From the NCBI GenBank assembly GCA_964611345.1, contig CAZSYU010000013.1, positions 5,279-69,278 on the forward strand: 64,000 bases of DNA, in the 5' to 3' direction. Shown piece by piece: positions 16,351 through 24,597 of the stretch. This stretch comes from JALZVT01 sp964611345 (GTDB lineage Bacteria > Pseudomonadota > Gammaproteobacteria > Pseudomonadales > Azotimanducaceae). The notes below the pieces were generated by a model, which was not told where the DNA came from, did no database searches, and saw only the letters and a program-made list of their open reading frames with translations. The translations under genes were made by a program, and so were the position numbers. How positions within the stretch are numbered: position 1 is the stretch's first letter; every line of letters begins with the position of its first letter.

Positions 16351-17583
16351 CTAGTTGTGAACAAGCTCGTCAGTCTGTTTGCGTGCCAGTGCGTCACTTA
16401 AAGCAGTGTTTGCGACGCGGTTCTGGCCGCGACGTGTATCGGGGACCAGCTGGACTTTTCGGGCCCCGTTGAAATGGGCGAACCCAAGCAACTCCTGGGC
16501 GATTGGCACCATGAGCGGCTCTGGATCGGTGTCGTCTTCCCAGAACAGACTTTTTACTTCAAATAGCCGGGTTTTGCGATGGACCTTACAGTCCAGGCGC
16601 CCAACAAAACGGTTGTTATGTAGCAGGGGTAGTGTGAAGTAGCCGTATTTGCGCTTACCTTCCGGCACATAACATTCCAGCACGTAGTCGAAGCCAAACA
16701 GTTTCTTTATTCGATCTCGCTGGATAATCAGATTATCGAATGGCGACAGCAAACAGGCGCGGTGCGGCCCATTGCGTTGCTTTGCGACGGTGAGCTGGTT
16801 GGCCGCCAGTCTGGCGACGTCAACGTACCAGCGTTGCCCCTGCAGTTCGCGGACTTCGAGGGTGTGCTCCCGCACAAGATCCTCAAGTACATCGACGACA
16901 GCCGCGCGCAGAGCACGACCCCGTAGCTGATAGGTGAACGCAGGCTCAGGTGACGCACCCCAGCTCCGCAGCTGGGTTTCTATCAAATAAGTGGCGTATT
17001 CATGAGGGGTCGGGAATCGCGTATCGACGTGATCAGGCAACACCCGTTCGCGCAGGTCGTAACGCTTCTGGAATCCTTGTCGGCCGGTAATCATCAGATC
17101 ACCCTGCATGAACAGTTGTTCAAGGGCCTGCTTCGTGGGTTTCCAGTCCCACCAGCCGCGCGTGGCCTTGCTTTTCGACTCAAAATCTCTGGAGCGCAGC
17201 GGGCCGTCATCGGCGATACGCTTCAGCACTCGGCGCATCAGCTTGGTATCCCTGCTGCGCACCCAGCTTGATTTGCCGTCGCGCATATCGCGCATGAGAA
17301 CCTGGGCGAATCGATAGTCTTGCATGGGCAGGTAGGCCGCGGCGTGTGCCCAGTACTCGAAGACGCTGCGATCTTTAATCGCGGTATCGAGCATCCAGGT
17401 TTCGTAGTCGAGTACCCGATTCCACAGCGTGTGATGATGGGCCCGAGCAACTACAGAAATAGTATCGATCTGCAGAAAACCGAGGTGACTGATGGCCTGA
17501 TCCACAGCATCTTCACCAGCAGCAAACTGGTTTCTATCGGGTAAGCCCTGGCAGGCAACGGCCAGGGCCGCTAATTCACTCAT
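16351..17583 (-). CDS. ycaQ: YcaQ/AlkX-type DNA glycosylase (winged-helix family)
   Basis: A 410-residue member of the HTH_42 (formerly DUF1006) family. Characterised members are AlkZ, which unhooks azinomycin crosslinks, and E. coli YcaQ/AlkX, which removes nitrogen-mustard-type adducts and interstrand crosslinks. The catalytic Q-x-D motif of the YcaQ branch is visible in LGFLQIDTISVVARAHHH near residue 35, as opposed to the Q-x-Q motif of AlkZ. Further family blocks are VFEYWAHAAAYLP, RGWWDWKPTKQALEQLF and LLSPFDNLIIQRDRIKKLF. Length matches the family. No drug-biosynthesis cluster is nearby, which fits a housekeeping repair role. Confidence 0.88.
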   Translation of the reverse strand: MSELAALAVACQGLPDRNQFAAGEDAVDQAISHLGFLQIDTISVVARAHHHTLWNRVLDYETWMLDTAIKDRSVFEYWAHAAAYLPMQDYRFAQVLMRDMRDGKSSWVRSRDTKLMRRVLKRIADDGPLRSRDFESKSKATRGWWDWKPTKQALEQLFMQGDLMITGRQGFQKRYDLRERVLPDHVDTRFPTPHEYATYLIETQLRSWGASPEPAFTYQLRGRALRAAVVDVLEDLVREHTLEVRELQGQRWYVDVARLAANQLTVAKQRNGPHRACLLSPFDNLIIQRDRIKKLFGFDYVLECYVPEGKRKYGYFTLPLLHNNRFVGRLDCKVHRKTRLFEVKSLFWEDDTDPEPLMVPIAQELLGFAHFNGARKVQLVPDTRRGQNRVANTALSDALARKQTDELVHN

Positions 17584-17654
17584 GGCTCTATTCTACCGAT
17601 AAATAAGACAACATATTTGCTATTTGTACTGGGAATGACGGATTTTTGTCGACC

Positions 17655-19430
17655 TCAGGGTACCTTGATCACCGTGCCTTCGCGGCGTGGGTCTGCGGCG
17701 CCGGTCAGGCCCTCTGTACTGACCCGCAATTGGTGCAGGCCCGAATTCTCGCCCTCTCGCTCCTGCACTGGATAGCCCAGTTGTTTGAGGGCCGCTGCCA
17801 TCGTTTTACCGGCCTCGGTGGCGGTTTCTACCCGCACCTTCGGGCCGCGAGCGACCACATTGGGCGCGGCCACGGAATCGGCATCAGTCAGTCCCCAGCG
17901 GAGCGAGGCAAGCAGCGACTTGGCGACGTAGGCGATAATCGAATTGCCGCCGGGCGAACCGGTTACCAGGCGCAGGGAGCCATCTGGCGCAAAGGCCATA
18001 ACCGGGGACATTGATGAGCGTGGGCGCTTCCTGGGTTGTGGGGCATTGGCGTGTGCCAGACCATCGGCGTCGCGCCGAAAATCTGTGAGCTGGTTATTCA
18101 ACAGGAAGCCATGAACAAAGCGTGAGTTGCCAAAGGGTGCTTCCACCGAGGCCGTCATTGCAACCGCGTTGCCCGCTGTGTCGATGATTGAGAAGTGTGT
18201 TGTGCTGCTTGTTTCGGTGGGGAGGTCTGCTGCAAACCGACTGAGCAGCGGTTCTGCGCGCAACAGGGCACCCGGGTCGCCTGGAGTGGGAGACGCATCC
18301 GGGGCAAAGCGCTGTTCCGCCCGTGCGGCCAGATAAGTCGGGTTTAGCAGATCAGCGACAGGAATAGCGGCGAACTCCGGGTCACCGATGTAGTGATCAC
18401 GATCGGCGTAGGCCAGCCGCTGAGCATCGACAAACGCGGCCATTTGCTGGGTTGCTGTAGGGTTTTCGGGGACCAGGTGATCATAGAGTGCGACCATACT
18501 GAGTGCTGCGAGCCCAGATGACGGTGGTTGTACAGTGCAGAGTTTTTCGCTGCGGGTTTGCAGGCACAAAGCCTCGCCGCGAGTGGCCGTGTAATTGGCA
18601 AGGTCAGCCAGGCTGAGTTGTCCCGGCAGGGGATTGCGAGCGGTCGCGGCAACTATGGCCGTAGCGATCTCGCCGGTGTAGAACGCGCTTGGGCCTTCGG
18701 CGGCGATGCGCGACAGCGTCTGGGCGTAGTCGGCATTGGTGCGCAGCGCGCCCGCGGCCAGCGGCGTACCGTTCGGGTAAAAGTAACTGGCGGCCCCTGG
18801 GTCTTCATCGAGCCGGCCAAACTGTGCGATGCGCGGTAAAAAACCCGCCAGTCTTGGCGACACCTCAAAGCCTTTGGTTGCCAGCGCAATTGCTGTGTTA
18901 AAAGGTTGCTGCCACGGCAGTTTGCCATGATCGTCGTGAGCTAACTTGTAAAGGGCAACGCTGCCAGGGACACCGGTGGAGACGCCACCTTGCCAGGCCT
19001 CACGAAAGCCAATCGTAGTGCCGTCCGCGGCAGCAAACAGATTGCCTGTTGCCGTTGCCGGGGCGCGCTCTCGGCCGTTGTAGGCCGTCAGCTTGTTGGC
19101 CTGCCGATCAAACACCAGCATAAATGCGCCACCGCCGATCCCTGAGCTTTGTGGCTCCACCAGCCCCAGCACGGTGTGGGCCGCAATAGCCGCATCCACG
19201 GCGTGCCCGCCTGCCCGTAATACGTCGGCTGCAGCCTCTGCGGCGTAGGGGTTGGCCACAGACACCATACCGCCATGTACCCAATTCGACGCTTCTTCCT
19301 GAGTTTGTGCCTGAGTTTGCCCGGCTTGCGTTGCCGGTCCAGCAGTGAGCACAGCTTCGGGTTGCGTGCTGCAGGCAACGGCGAGCCCAAGGGCAATCGG
19401 GGTGATAAGAAAACGACTGAACCTAGTAAT
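17655..19430 (-). CDS. ggt: gamma-glutamyltransferase, putative lipoprotein, apparent ATT start
   Basis: A 591-residue periplasmic gamma-glutamyltranspeptidase proenzyme, which hydrolyses or transfers the gamma-glutamyl group of glutathione. Signatures are EPQSSGIGGGAFMLV, the autoprocessing site TSSTTHFSIIDTAGNAVAMT (nucleophile Thr of TTHFS) and GSPGGNSIIAYV. In frame upstream of the first standard start (GTG 19352) the sequence encodes TRFSRFLITPIALGLAVAC, an ideal lipoprotein signal with lipobox AVAC. This frame has no ATG, GTG or TTG before an upstream stop. The only fitting initiator is ATT 19430, 7 bases after GGAG. An ATG at 19435 is in another frame, so a frameshift error is the alternative. 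Confidence 0.85.
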   Translation of the reverse strand: MTRFSRFLITPIALGLAVACSTQPEAVLTAGPATQAGQTQAQTQEEASNWVHGGMVSVANPYAAEAAADVLRAGGHAVDAAIAAHTVLGLVEPQSSGIGGGAFMLVFDRQANKLTAYNGRERAPATATGNLFAAADGTTIGFREAWQGGVSTGVPGSVALYKLAHDDHGKLPWQQPFNTAIALATKGFEVSPRLAGFLPRIAQFGRLDEDPGAASYFYPNGTPLAAGALRTNADYAQTLSRIAAEGPSAFYTGEIATAIVAATARNPLPGQLSLADLANYTATRGEALCLQTRSEKLCTVQPPSSGLAALSMVALYDHLVPENPTATQQMAAFVDAQRLAYADRDHYIGDPEFAAIPVADLLNPTYLAARAEQRFAPDASPTPGDPGALLRAEPLLSRFAADLPTETSSTTHFSIIDTAGNAVAMTASVEAPFGNSRFVHGFLLNNQLTDFRRDADGLAHANAPQPRKRPRSSMSPVMAFAPDGSLRLVTGSPGGNSIIAYVAKSLLASLRWGLTDADSVAAPNVVARGPKVRVETATEAGKTMAAALKQLGYPVQEREGENSGLHQLRVSTEGLTGAADPRREGTVIKVP

Positions 19431-19533
19431 TGCATTGCTCCAGCAGCCCCATAACGCAAGGGCTTCGTGACTTCCTGCCCATAGTATCTAAAAGCGCGAC
19501 CGCCTTGGGGCAAAAGAATTTTATTCAAGGGCT

Positions 19534-19559
19534 TTGAAAGCAAGCGAGCGGCGCCATCT
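19534..19559 (+). promoter_or_regulatory. sigma-32-like heat-shock promoter
   Basis: TTGAAA (19534-19539), a 13-base spacer and GCCATCT (19553-19559) match the sigma-32 consensus (TTGAAA, 11-16 bases, CCCCATNT) closely. The element lies 55 bases before the start of the small heat-shock protein gene, in the correct orientation and distance. Confidence 0.6.
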
Positions 19560-19613
19560 CTGCAGGGTCACGATAAATTTTGTGTCTAATTTGCAACACA
19601 CAGGAGATAGATT

Positions 19614-20012
19614 ATGAGTGTCATTGTTTGGAACGCACCGCGTCAGGACAGAGCTGCTCGCTTTACCCCGGCCGCGGACATCGTCGAAACCCAGGCCGGG
19701 TATGTCATTGAACTGGATCTGCCGGGCTTCGCCGCGAGCGACGTGGAGGTGCATGTCCAAGACAGTGTGCTGCGCGTTGCCGGTGAACGCCCGAAAGCGC
19801 CGGAACCCGCCGAGCAGGAGCCAACCGCTGCCGAAACGCGCCGCATACATCGGGCCGAGCGTACCGTGGGAAAATTTGCCCGCCAGTTTCGCTTGCCAAA
19901 AGATGCTGACGAGGCAGCGGTAACAGCGACGGCAAGTAATGGCGTGCTGACCCTCGAGATTGCCCGGTTGGCTGAAGCGACCCCCCGGAGCATTGAGGTA
20001 AAGGTGGCCTGA
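19614..20012 (+). CDS. Hsp20 family small heat-shock protein
   Basis: A 132-residue alpha-crystallin-domain chaperone that holds unfolding proteins in the cytoplasm. The domain spans about residues 15-120: PAADIVETQAGYVIELDLPG at the first strands, HRAERTVGKFARQFRLP in the middle, and the closing ASNGVLTLEIAR with the conserved G-V-L-x-L. The C-terminal I-x-I anchor appears only as SIEVKVA. An alanine/glutamate-rich loop sits at residues about 60-75. AGGAG precedes the ATG by 7 bases. A sigma-32-like promoter upstream supports heat induction. Confidence 0.92.
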   Translation: MSVIVWNAPRQDRAARFTPAADIVETQAGYVIELDLPGFAASDVEVHVQDSVLRVAGERPKAPEPAEQEPTAAETRRIHRAERTVGKFARQFRLPKDADEAAVTATASNGVLTLEIARLAEATPRSIEVKVA

Positions 20013-20062
20013 AGCCAGCCCCGAGGGCGGTCTTGCAGCATGCAGCCAGCCTTGCGGCATAA

Positions 20063-20081
20063 TGGGGGCCTTTGGCCCCCA
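20063..20081. repeat. perfect hairpin between hsp20 and the channel gene
   Basis: TGGGGGCC (20063-20070), loop TTT, GGCCCCCA (20074-20081): an 8-base-pair perfect G+C-rich stem, 51 bases after the hsp20 stop and 20 bases before the channel start. No T-run follows, so it is not a standard terminator; it may stop 3' decay or attenuate read-through. Confidence 0.5.
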
Positions 20082-20101
20082 GGCTGACCGCAGAGACGAC
20101 T

Positions 20102-21061
20102 ATGGCCGAACCGCCGACTCCAATGGATCCCAATTCCGCTGACTCCGCTGATCAACCAGCAGAGGTGCAGAGTGCTCGGGATTTGGTACGTGAGATAATC
20201 TTTGAGGCCGACACTCCGGCCGGTGCCGCCTTTGATGTCGGCCTGATTATCTGCATTGTGCTGAGTGTGGGTGTGGTACTGCTTGATACGGTGCCGGACA
20301 TTCACGCTAGCTACGGCGGCTTGCTGTACGCGCTGGAGTGGGTGTTCACCCTGTTTTTTACTGCTGAATACGCACTGCGGTTGTGGAGTATCAACAACCG
20401 AATGCTGTACGCCAAAAGTTTCTACGGTCTGGTCGATCTCGGCAGTATTTTGCCGACTTACCTCAGTTTGTTCATTCCCGGCGCCCAGTCGTTCCTGGTG
20501 ATTCGCATTCTGCGGGTGCTGCGGGTGTTTCGGGTATTACGCCTTGTACAGTTTGTTGGCGAAGGCGAAGTGCTCATGACCGCGCTGGCTAACTCCCGGC
20601 GCAAGATCACCGTGTTTATCATGACTGTGCTTGCCATGGTCGTGGTGTTTGGCTCGTTGATGTACGTCATTGAGGGTCCGGATACCGGCTTCACCAGCAT
20701 TCCCAAAAGCATCTACTGGGCCATTGTGACCCTCACTACCGTGGGTTATGGCGATCTGACTCCGGCCACCCCACTGGGTCAGGGCATTGCATCGCTCGTG
20801 ATGATAATGGGCTACGGGGTGATTGCGGTGCCAACAGGCATTGTCACTACGGAGCTTGGGGAGGCGAGCCGGGCGCGTGCTAACACTCGTACCTGTCCAG
20901 AATGCTCCGCCGAGGGACATAGAATGGAGGCCTCGTTCTGCTTCCGCTGCGGATCCCCGCTGTATCGGCGGGTGCTGGACGAAGAGCATCGAGACGCGGC
21001 CTCGTTGAGCGACTCGCCAGACGCCCCTGCAGCTTCTGCCCCGCCCGACTTGCTGGGCTAG
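20102..21061 (+). CDS. voltage-gated-type potassium channel with C-terminal zinc ribbon
   Basis: A 319-residue ion-transport protein with six membrane segments. S1 is FDVGLIICIVLSVGVVLLD. S4 carries regularly spaced arginines (VIRILRVLRVFRVLRLVQF), as in a working voltage sensor. The pore has the K+ selectivity filter TLTTVGYGDLTP. After S6 (GYGVIAVPTGIVTTEL) the cytoplasmic tail contains two cysteine pairs, CPECSAEGHRMEASFCFRCG, a compact zinc ribbon. Start ATG 20102 (MAEPPTPM) is preferred over an upstream in-frame ATG at 20072 that lies within the hairpin region. The Pro/Ala-rich ends look disordered. Confidence 0.9.
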   Translation: MAEPPTPMDPNSADSADQPAEVQSARDLVREIIFEADTPAGAAFDVGLIICIVLSVGVVLLDTVPDIHASYGGLLYALEWVFTLFFTAEYALRLWSINNRMLYAKSFYGLVDLGSILPTYLSLFIPGAQSFLVIRILRVLRVFRVLRLVQFVGEGEVLMTALANSRRKITVFIMTVLAMVVVFGSLMYVIEGPDTGFTSIPKSIYWAIVTLTTVGYGDLTPATPLGQGIASLVMIMGYGVIAVPTGIVTTELGEASRARANTRTCPECSAEGHRMEASFCFRCGSPLYRRVLDEEHRDAASLSDSPDAPAASAPPDLLG

Positions 21062-21144
21062 GGCGTCTCTGTGCCTCGCGTGGTGGGCTGATTTGAGGCA
21101 AAATGACGGGCCTTCCTCACTTCAGATCAGCCGGAGTTCGCGCT

Positions 21145-23826
21145 ATGAGCCTGGATACCTACAATTGCCGCAGAACCCTCACCGCGGGCGGCAAAGAATA
21201 CGATTACTACAGCCTGCCAGAAGCCGAAAAAGCCGGTATCGGGGACCTTAGCCGGCTGCCGGTGTCGCTCAAGATTCTGCTCGAGAACCTGTTGCGGTTT
21301 GAGGATAACAACACCGTCAAAATCGCTGACATTAAAACTCTGGGTGACGCGGTGGCGAATCCACCGGGTGCCGAAGAAATCGCCTACCGTCCGGCACGGG
21401 TGCTTATGCAGGACTTCACGGGGGTTCCGGGCGTGGCTGATTTGGCCGCCATGCGCTCCGCCGTCGTTGCCGCTGGGCACGATCCGAGCATTATTAATCC
21501 GCTGTCGCCCGTCGATCTTGTGATTGACCACTCGGTGATGGTTGATGAATTTGGCAGCGACGATGCCTTTGAAGCGAACGTTGCGATTGAGATGGAACGT
21601 AACCGCGAGCGCTATCGGTTTTTGCGCTGGGGCCAGCAAGCGTTTGATAACTTTCGCGTCGTGCCACCGGGCACGGGTATCTGCCACCAGGTAAACCTTG
21701 AGTATCTGGCCAAAGCGGTTTGGACCAAAGAAGAAAACGGCCGCACCATTGCCTATCCCGATACGTTGGTAGGTACTGATTCGCACACCACCATGATCAA
21801 TGGTCTGGGTGTACTCGGCTGGGGTGTGGGTGGCATCGAGGCCGAAGCGGCCATGCTCGGCCAGCCCATTTCCATGCTCATTCCTGAGGTGGTCGGCTTT
21901 CGCCTGACGGGTAAGTTGAATGACGGTATCACTGCGACCGACCTCGTGCTGCGAGTGGTTGAGATGCTTCGTGCCCACGGTGTAGTTGGCAAGTTTGTCG
22001 AGTTCTGCGGCAATGGCCTCGATGAGCTGTCGCTGGCGGATCGCGCCACCATCGCCAACATGGCACCGGAGTATGGCGCAACTTGCGGCTTCTTCCCGAT
22101 TGATTCCGAAACCATTAACTACCTGCGGTTGTCTGACCGCCCGGCCGAAACCGTTGCGTTGGTCGAAGAATATTCCAAGGCGCAGGGTATGTGGCGCGAT
22201 GCGGATACGCCGGAAGCCTCTTATGCGGCGCTGCTTGAGCTCGATCTCGGTTCGGTTGTACCAAGTCTTGCCGGCCCCAAGCTGCCACACGACCGTGTCG
22301 CAATGACGGATATGAAAACTGCGTTTAACGATGCGCTCGATTTACAGGGCCGGGAGAAAACCAAAGACGTTGAGGTTGCCGTTGCTGGTGCCGACTATTC
22401 GTTGTCCCATGGCGATGTCGTGATCGCTGCGATCACATCCTGTACCAACACTTCTAATCCTGCGGTAATGCTGGGCGCGGGTTTGGTGGCTCAAAAAGCA
22501 TTGGCGCACGGTTTGACGGTGAAGCCCTGGGTGAAGACCTCGCTTGCGCCGGGCTCCAAAGTGGTTACCGAGTATCTTGAAAAGACCGGTTTGCAGGATG
22601 CGCTGGACGCCACGGGCTTCAATCTTGTTGGTTATGGCTGCACCACCTGTATTGGTAACTCTGGCCCACTGCCTGACAACATTTCCAAAGCCATTACCGA
22701 AGGCGATCTCGTGGTGTCGTCCGTGCTCTCTGGCAATCGCAACTTTGAGGGCCGGGTGCATCAGGAAGTTCGCACTAACTGGCTCGCATCGCCGCCATTG
22801 GTGGTTGCGTACGCATTTGCCGGTACGACCCGAATCAACCTCGAAACCGACCCCATCGGAACCGGTAAAAATGGCGAAGACGTCTTCCTGAAAGACATTT
22901 GGCCGTCATCAAAAGAAGTTGCCACTGTGGTCGCGCAGGTATCTGCCGATATGTTCGATCGCCAGTACGCGGACGTGTTTTCTGGCCCACCTGAGTGGCA
23001 GGCGATCAAGATTGATCAGTCGGGCACTTACGGCTGGGAAGAATCTACCTACATTAAACAACCGCCATTCTTTAGTGTGGGCGACGATATAGATCAGAGC
23101 CCGGAAATTTCTGGTGCCCGTTTGCTTGCAGTGCTGGGTGACTCGGTAACCACCGACCACATTTCACCTGCCGGTGCGATACAGCCTGTTAGTCCCGCCG
23201 GTGAGTACCTGCAGCAGGCGGCGGTAGATGTTGATGATTTCAACTCCTACGGTTCGCGCCGTGGTAACCACGAAGTGATGATGCGCGGTACCTTTGCAAA
23301 CATTCGTATTAAAAACGAAATGGTGCCCGGCGTTGAAGGCGGTTACACAAAGCACATTCCATCGGGTGATCAGCTCAGCATTTATGATGCTGCGGTTCGT
23401 TACGAAGGTGAGAACACGCCGCTGGTTGTGGTCGCAGGTAAAGAATACGGCACGGGTTCAAGTCGCGACTGGGCGGCCAAAGGTACGCGCCTGCTGGGTG
23501 TGAAAGCCGTTATCGCTGAGAGCTTCGAGCGGATTCACCGTTCAAACCTGATTGGTATGGGTGTTCTGCCATTGGTGTTTAAAGACGGTGAAGGGCGCAA
23601 ATCGCTCGGTTTGACGGGTGACGAGATCGTCGACATCAACCTGCCGAAAGGTGTGAAAGACCTGTCACCTAGACAGGATGTTGAAGTCACGATCAAGCGG
23701 GCGGATGGCTCTACTGCAAACACCATGGCAATGAGCCGACTCGATACCGATAACGAGATCGAGTACTTTAAGAGCGGTGGCATTCTGCAGTACGTGCTGA
23801 ATAACCTGGTTGCCCAGGCGAGCTAA
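21145..23826 (+). CDS. acnA: aconitate hydratase A
   Basis: An 893-residue aconitase of the AcnA/IRP type, converting citrate to isocitrate in the TCA cycle. Iron-sulfur ligands are visible as SCTNTSNP (first Cys) and YGCTTCIGNSGPLP (the pair). Substrate and active-site signatures include VGTDSHTTMINGLGVLGWGVGG and, in the swivelling C-terminal domain, YGTGSSRDWAAKG. Length equals E. coli AcnA. Start ATG 21145 (MSLDTYNC) has GGAG 9 bases upstream. It is not in a prp cluster, so AcnD (methylcitrate dehydratase) is less likely. The downstream phosphatase starts 37 bases after the stop. Confidence 0.96.
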   Translation: MSLDTYNCRRTLTAGGKEYDYYSLPEAEKAGIGDLSRLPVSLKILLENLLRFEDNNTVKIADIKTLGDAVANPPGAEEIAYRPARVLMQDFTGVPGVADLAAMRSAVVAAGHDPSIINPLSPVDLVIDHSVMVDEFGSDDAFEANVAIEMERNRERYRFLRWGQQAFDNFRVVPPGTGICHQVNLEYLAKAVWTKEENGRTIAYPDTLVGTDSHTTMINGLGVLGWGVGGIEAEAAMLGQPISMLIPEVVGFRLTGKLNDGITATDLVLRVVEMLRAHGVVGKFVEFCGNGLDELSLADRATIANMAPEYGATCGFFPIDSETINYLRLSDRPAETVALVEEYSKAQGMWRDADTPEASYAALLELDLGSVVPSLAGPKLPHDRVAMTDMKTAFNDALDLQGREKTKDVEVAVAGADYSLSHGDVVIAAITSCTNTSNPAVMLGAGLVAQKALAHGLTVKPWVKTSLAPGSKVVTEYLEKTGLQDALDATGFNLVGYGCTTCIGNSGPLPDNISKAITEGDLVVSSVLSGNRNFEGRVHQEVRTNWLASPPLVVAYAFAGTTRINLETDPIGTGKNGEDVFLKDIWPSSKEVATVVAQVSADMFDRQYADVFSGPPEWQAIKIDQSGTYGWEESTYIKQPPFFSVGDDIDQSPEISGARLLAVLGDSVTTDHISPAGAIQPVSPAGEYLQQAAVDVDDFNSYGSRRGNHEVMMRGTFANIRIKNEMVPGVEGGYTKHIPSGDQLSIYDAAVRYEGENTPLVVVAGKEYGTGSSRDWAAKGTRLLGVKAVIAESFERIHRSNLIGMGVLPLVFKDGEGRKSLGLTGDEIVDINLPKGVKDLSPRQDVEVTIKRADGSTANTMAMSRLDTDNEIEYFKSGGILQYVLNNLVAQAS

Positions 23827-23863
23827 GACAACCTGTGGGTCAAGTACACTCTGCACCGTAATA

Positions 23864-24547
23864 ATGGACGCGGCGATCCCGCTGCGTCCTGATGCGATTC
23901 TCGGCGTGCTGTTCGATATGGATGGCTTGCTGCTCGATACGGAGCGTTTGTATACGGCAGCCTTCGAGCAAGCTTGTGCGGAACACAGTTGGGAGATACG
24001 CCATGATGTTTGGGCGCGATGCGTTGGTACGACGGACGAGCGTTCCCAGGAAATTTTGAGGGCGGGATTCGGCCCTGATTTTCCTTTAAAAGAAGTGCGG
24101 GTTCGATTTGCTGAAATAGCCAGCGAGCTGCATTCGAAAAGCTTGCGGCCGATGCCCGGCGCGGTTGCGCTGCTTACCAAGCTGCGCGAATGGCGCATGC
24201 CTATTGGATTAGTGACGTCAACGAATCGGGTGGGTGCTGGTATCAAAATACGTCGCTGTGGGCTTGATAAGTACTTCACCGCGCGCGTCTGTGGTGGCGA
24301 GGTGCGTCAGGGCAAGCCATCTCCGGACCCCTTTGTGTTGGGGGCCCGCCTGCTTGGATTGGCGCCGGCGAATACACTGGTGCTGGAGGATTCCAACAAT
24401 GGTGTTCGCGCCGGCGTGAGCGCGGGTGCTCAGGTGATTCAGATACCCGACACGGTCGAGCCCGATCCGAACATCGTTGCGCTGGGTCACACTATTCACT
24501 CGAGTTTGCAACAAACACTCGAAGTGTTGAGCGCTTCCATGATCTGA
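23864..24547 (+). CDS. HAD-superfamily phosphatase, subfamily IA
   Basis: A 227-residue HAD hydrolase of the beta-phosphoglucomutase/YcjU/GS1-like group. Motif I is VLFDMDGLLLDTE with the nucleophile Asp and acid/base Asp. Motif II is VTSTNR, the motif III lysine is GGEVRQGKPSPDPFV, and motif IV is VLEDSNNGVRAG. A helical cap lies between motifs I and II. The substrate (sugar phosphate or nucleotide) cannot be read. ATG 23864 is used as the start because similarity begins at once after it; it has no clear ribosome-binding site, so translation may be coupled to acnA. Confidence 0.9.
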   Translation: MDAAIPLRPDAILGVLFDMDGLLLDTERLYTAAFEQACAEHSWEIRHDVWARCVGTTDERSQEILRAGFGPDFPLKEVRVRFAEIASELHSKSLRPMPGAVALLTKLREWRMPIGLVTSTNRVGAGIKIRRCGLDKYFTARVCGGEVRQGKPSPDPFVLGARLLGLAPANTLVLEDSNNGVRAGVSAGAQVIQIPDTVEPDPNIVALGHTIHSSLQQTLEVLSASMI

Positions 24548-24594
24548 ACTCTCGTGCTTGCTCTAATGAAATCAGGGAGTGAGCACGAGAGTTC
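24546..24594. repeat. 13-bp inverted repeat between HAD gene and small basic gene
   Basis: GAACTCTCGTGCT (24546-24558) is repeated inversely as AGCACGAGAGTTC (24582-24594), giving a perfect 13-base-pair stem with a 23-base loop. The left arm begins inside the HAD stop codon and the right arm ends 3 bases before ATG 24598, so it would occlude that ribosome-binding region. No T-run follows. Confidence 0.65.
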
Positions 24595-24597
24595 GGA

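Noticed and set aside
19433..19543. Reading frame MLSKPLNKILLPQGG... as an upstream gene of ggt
   Set aside because: It overlaps the start of ggt in another frame and gives a nonsense Arg/Pro/Trp-rich translation beyond the overlap.
20063..20081. Intrinsic terminator after hsp20
   Set aside because: The stem is perfect but no T-run follows on either strand.
21127..22290. 387-codon open frame on the minus strand opposite acnA
   Set aside because: It is the antisense shadow of a strongly conserved gene with biased codons; no motif or ribosome-binding site of its own.
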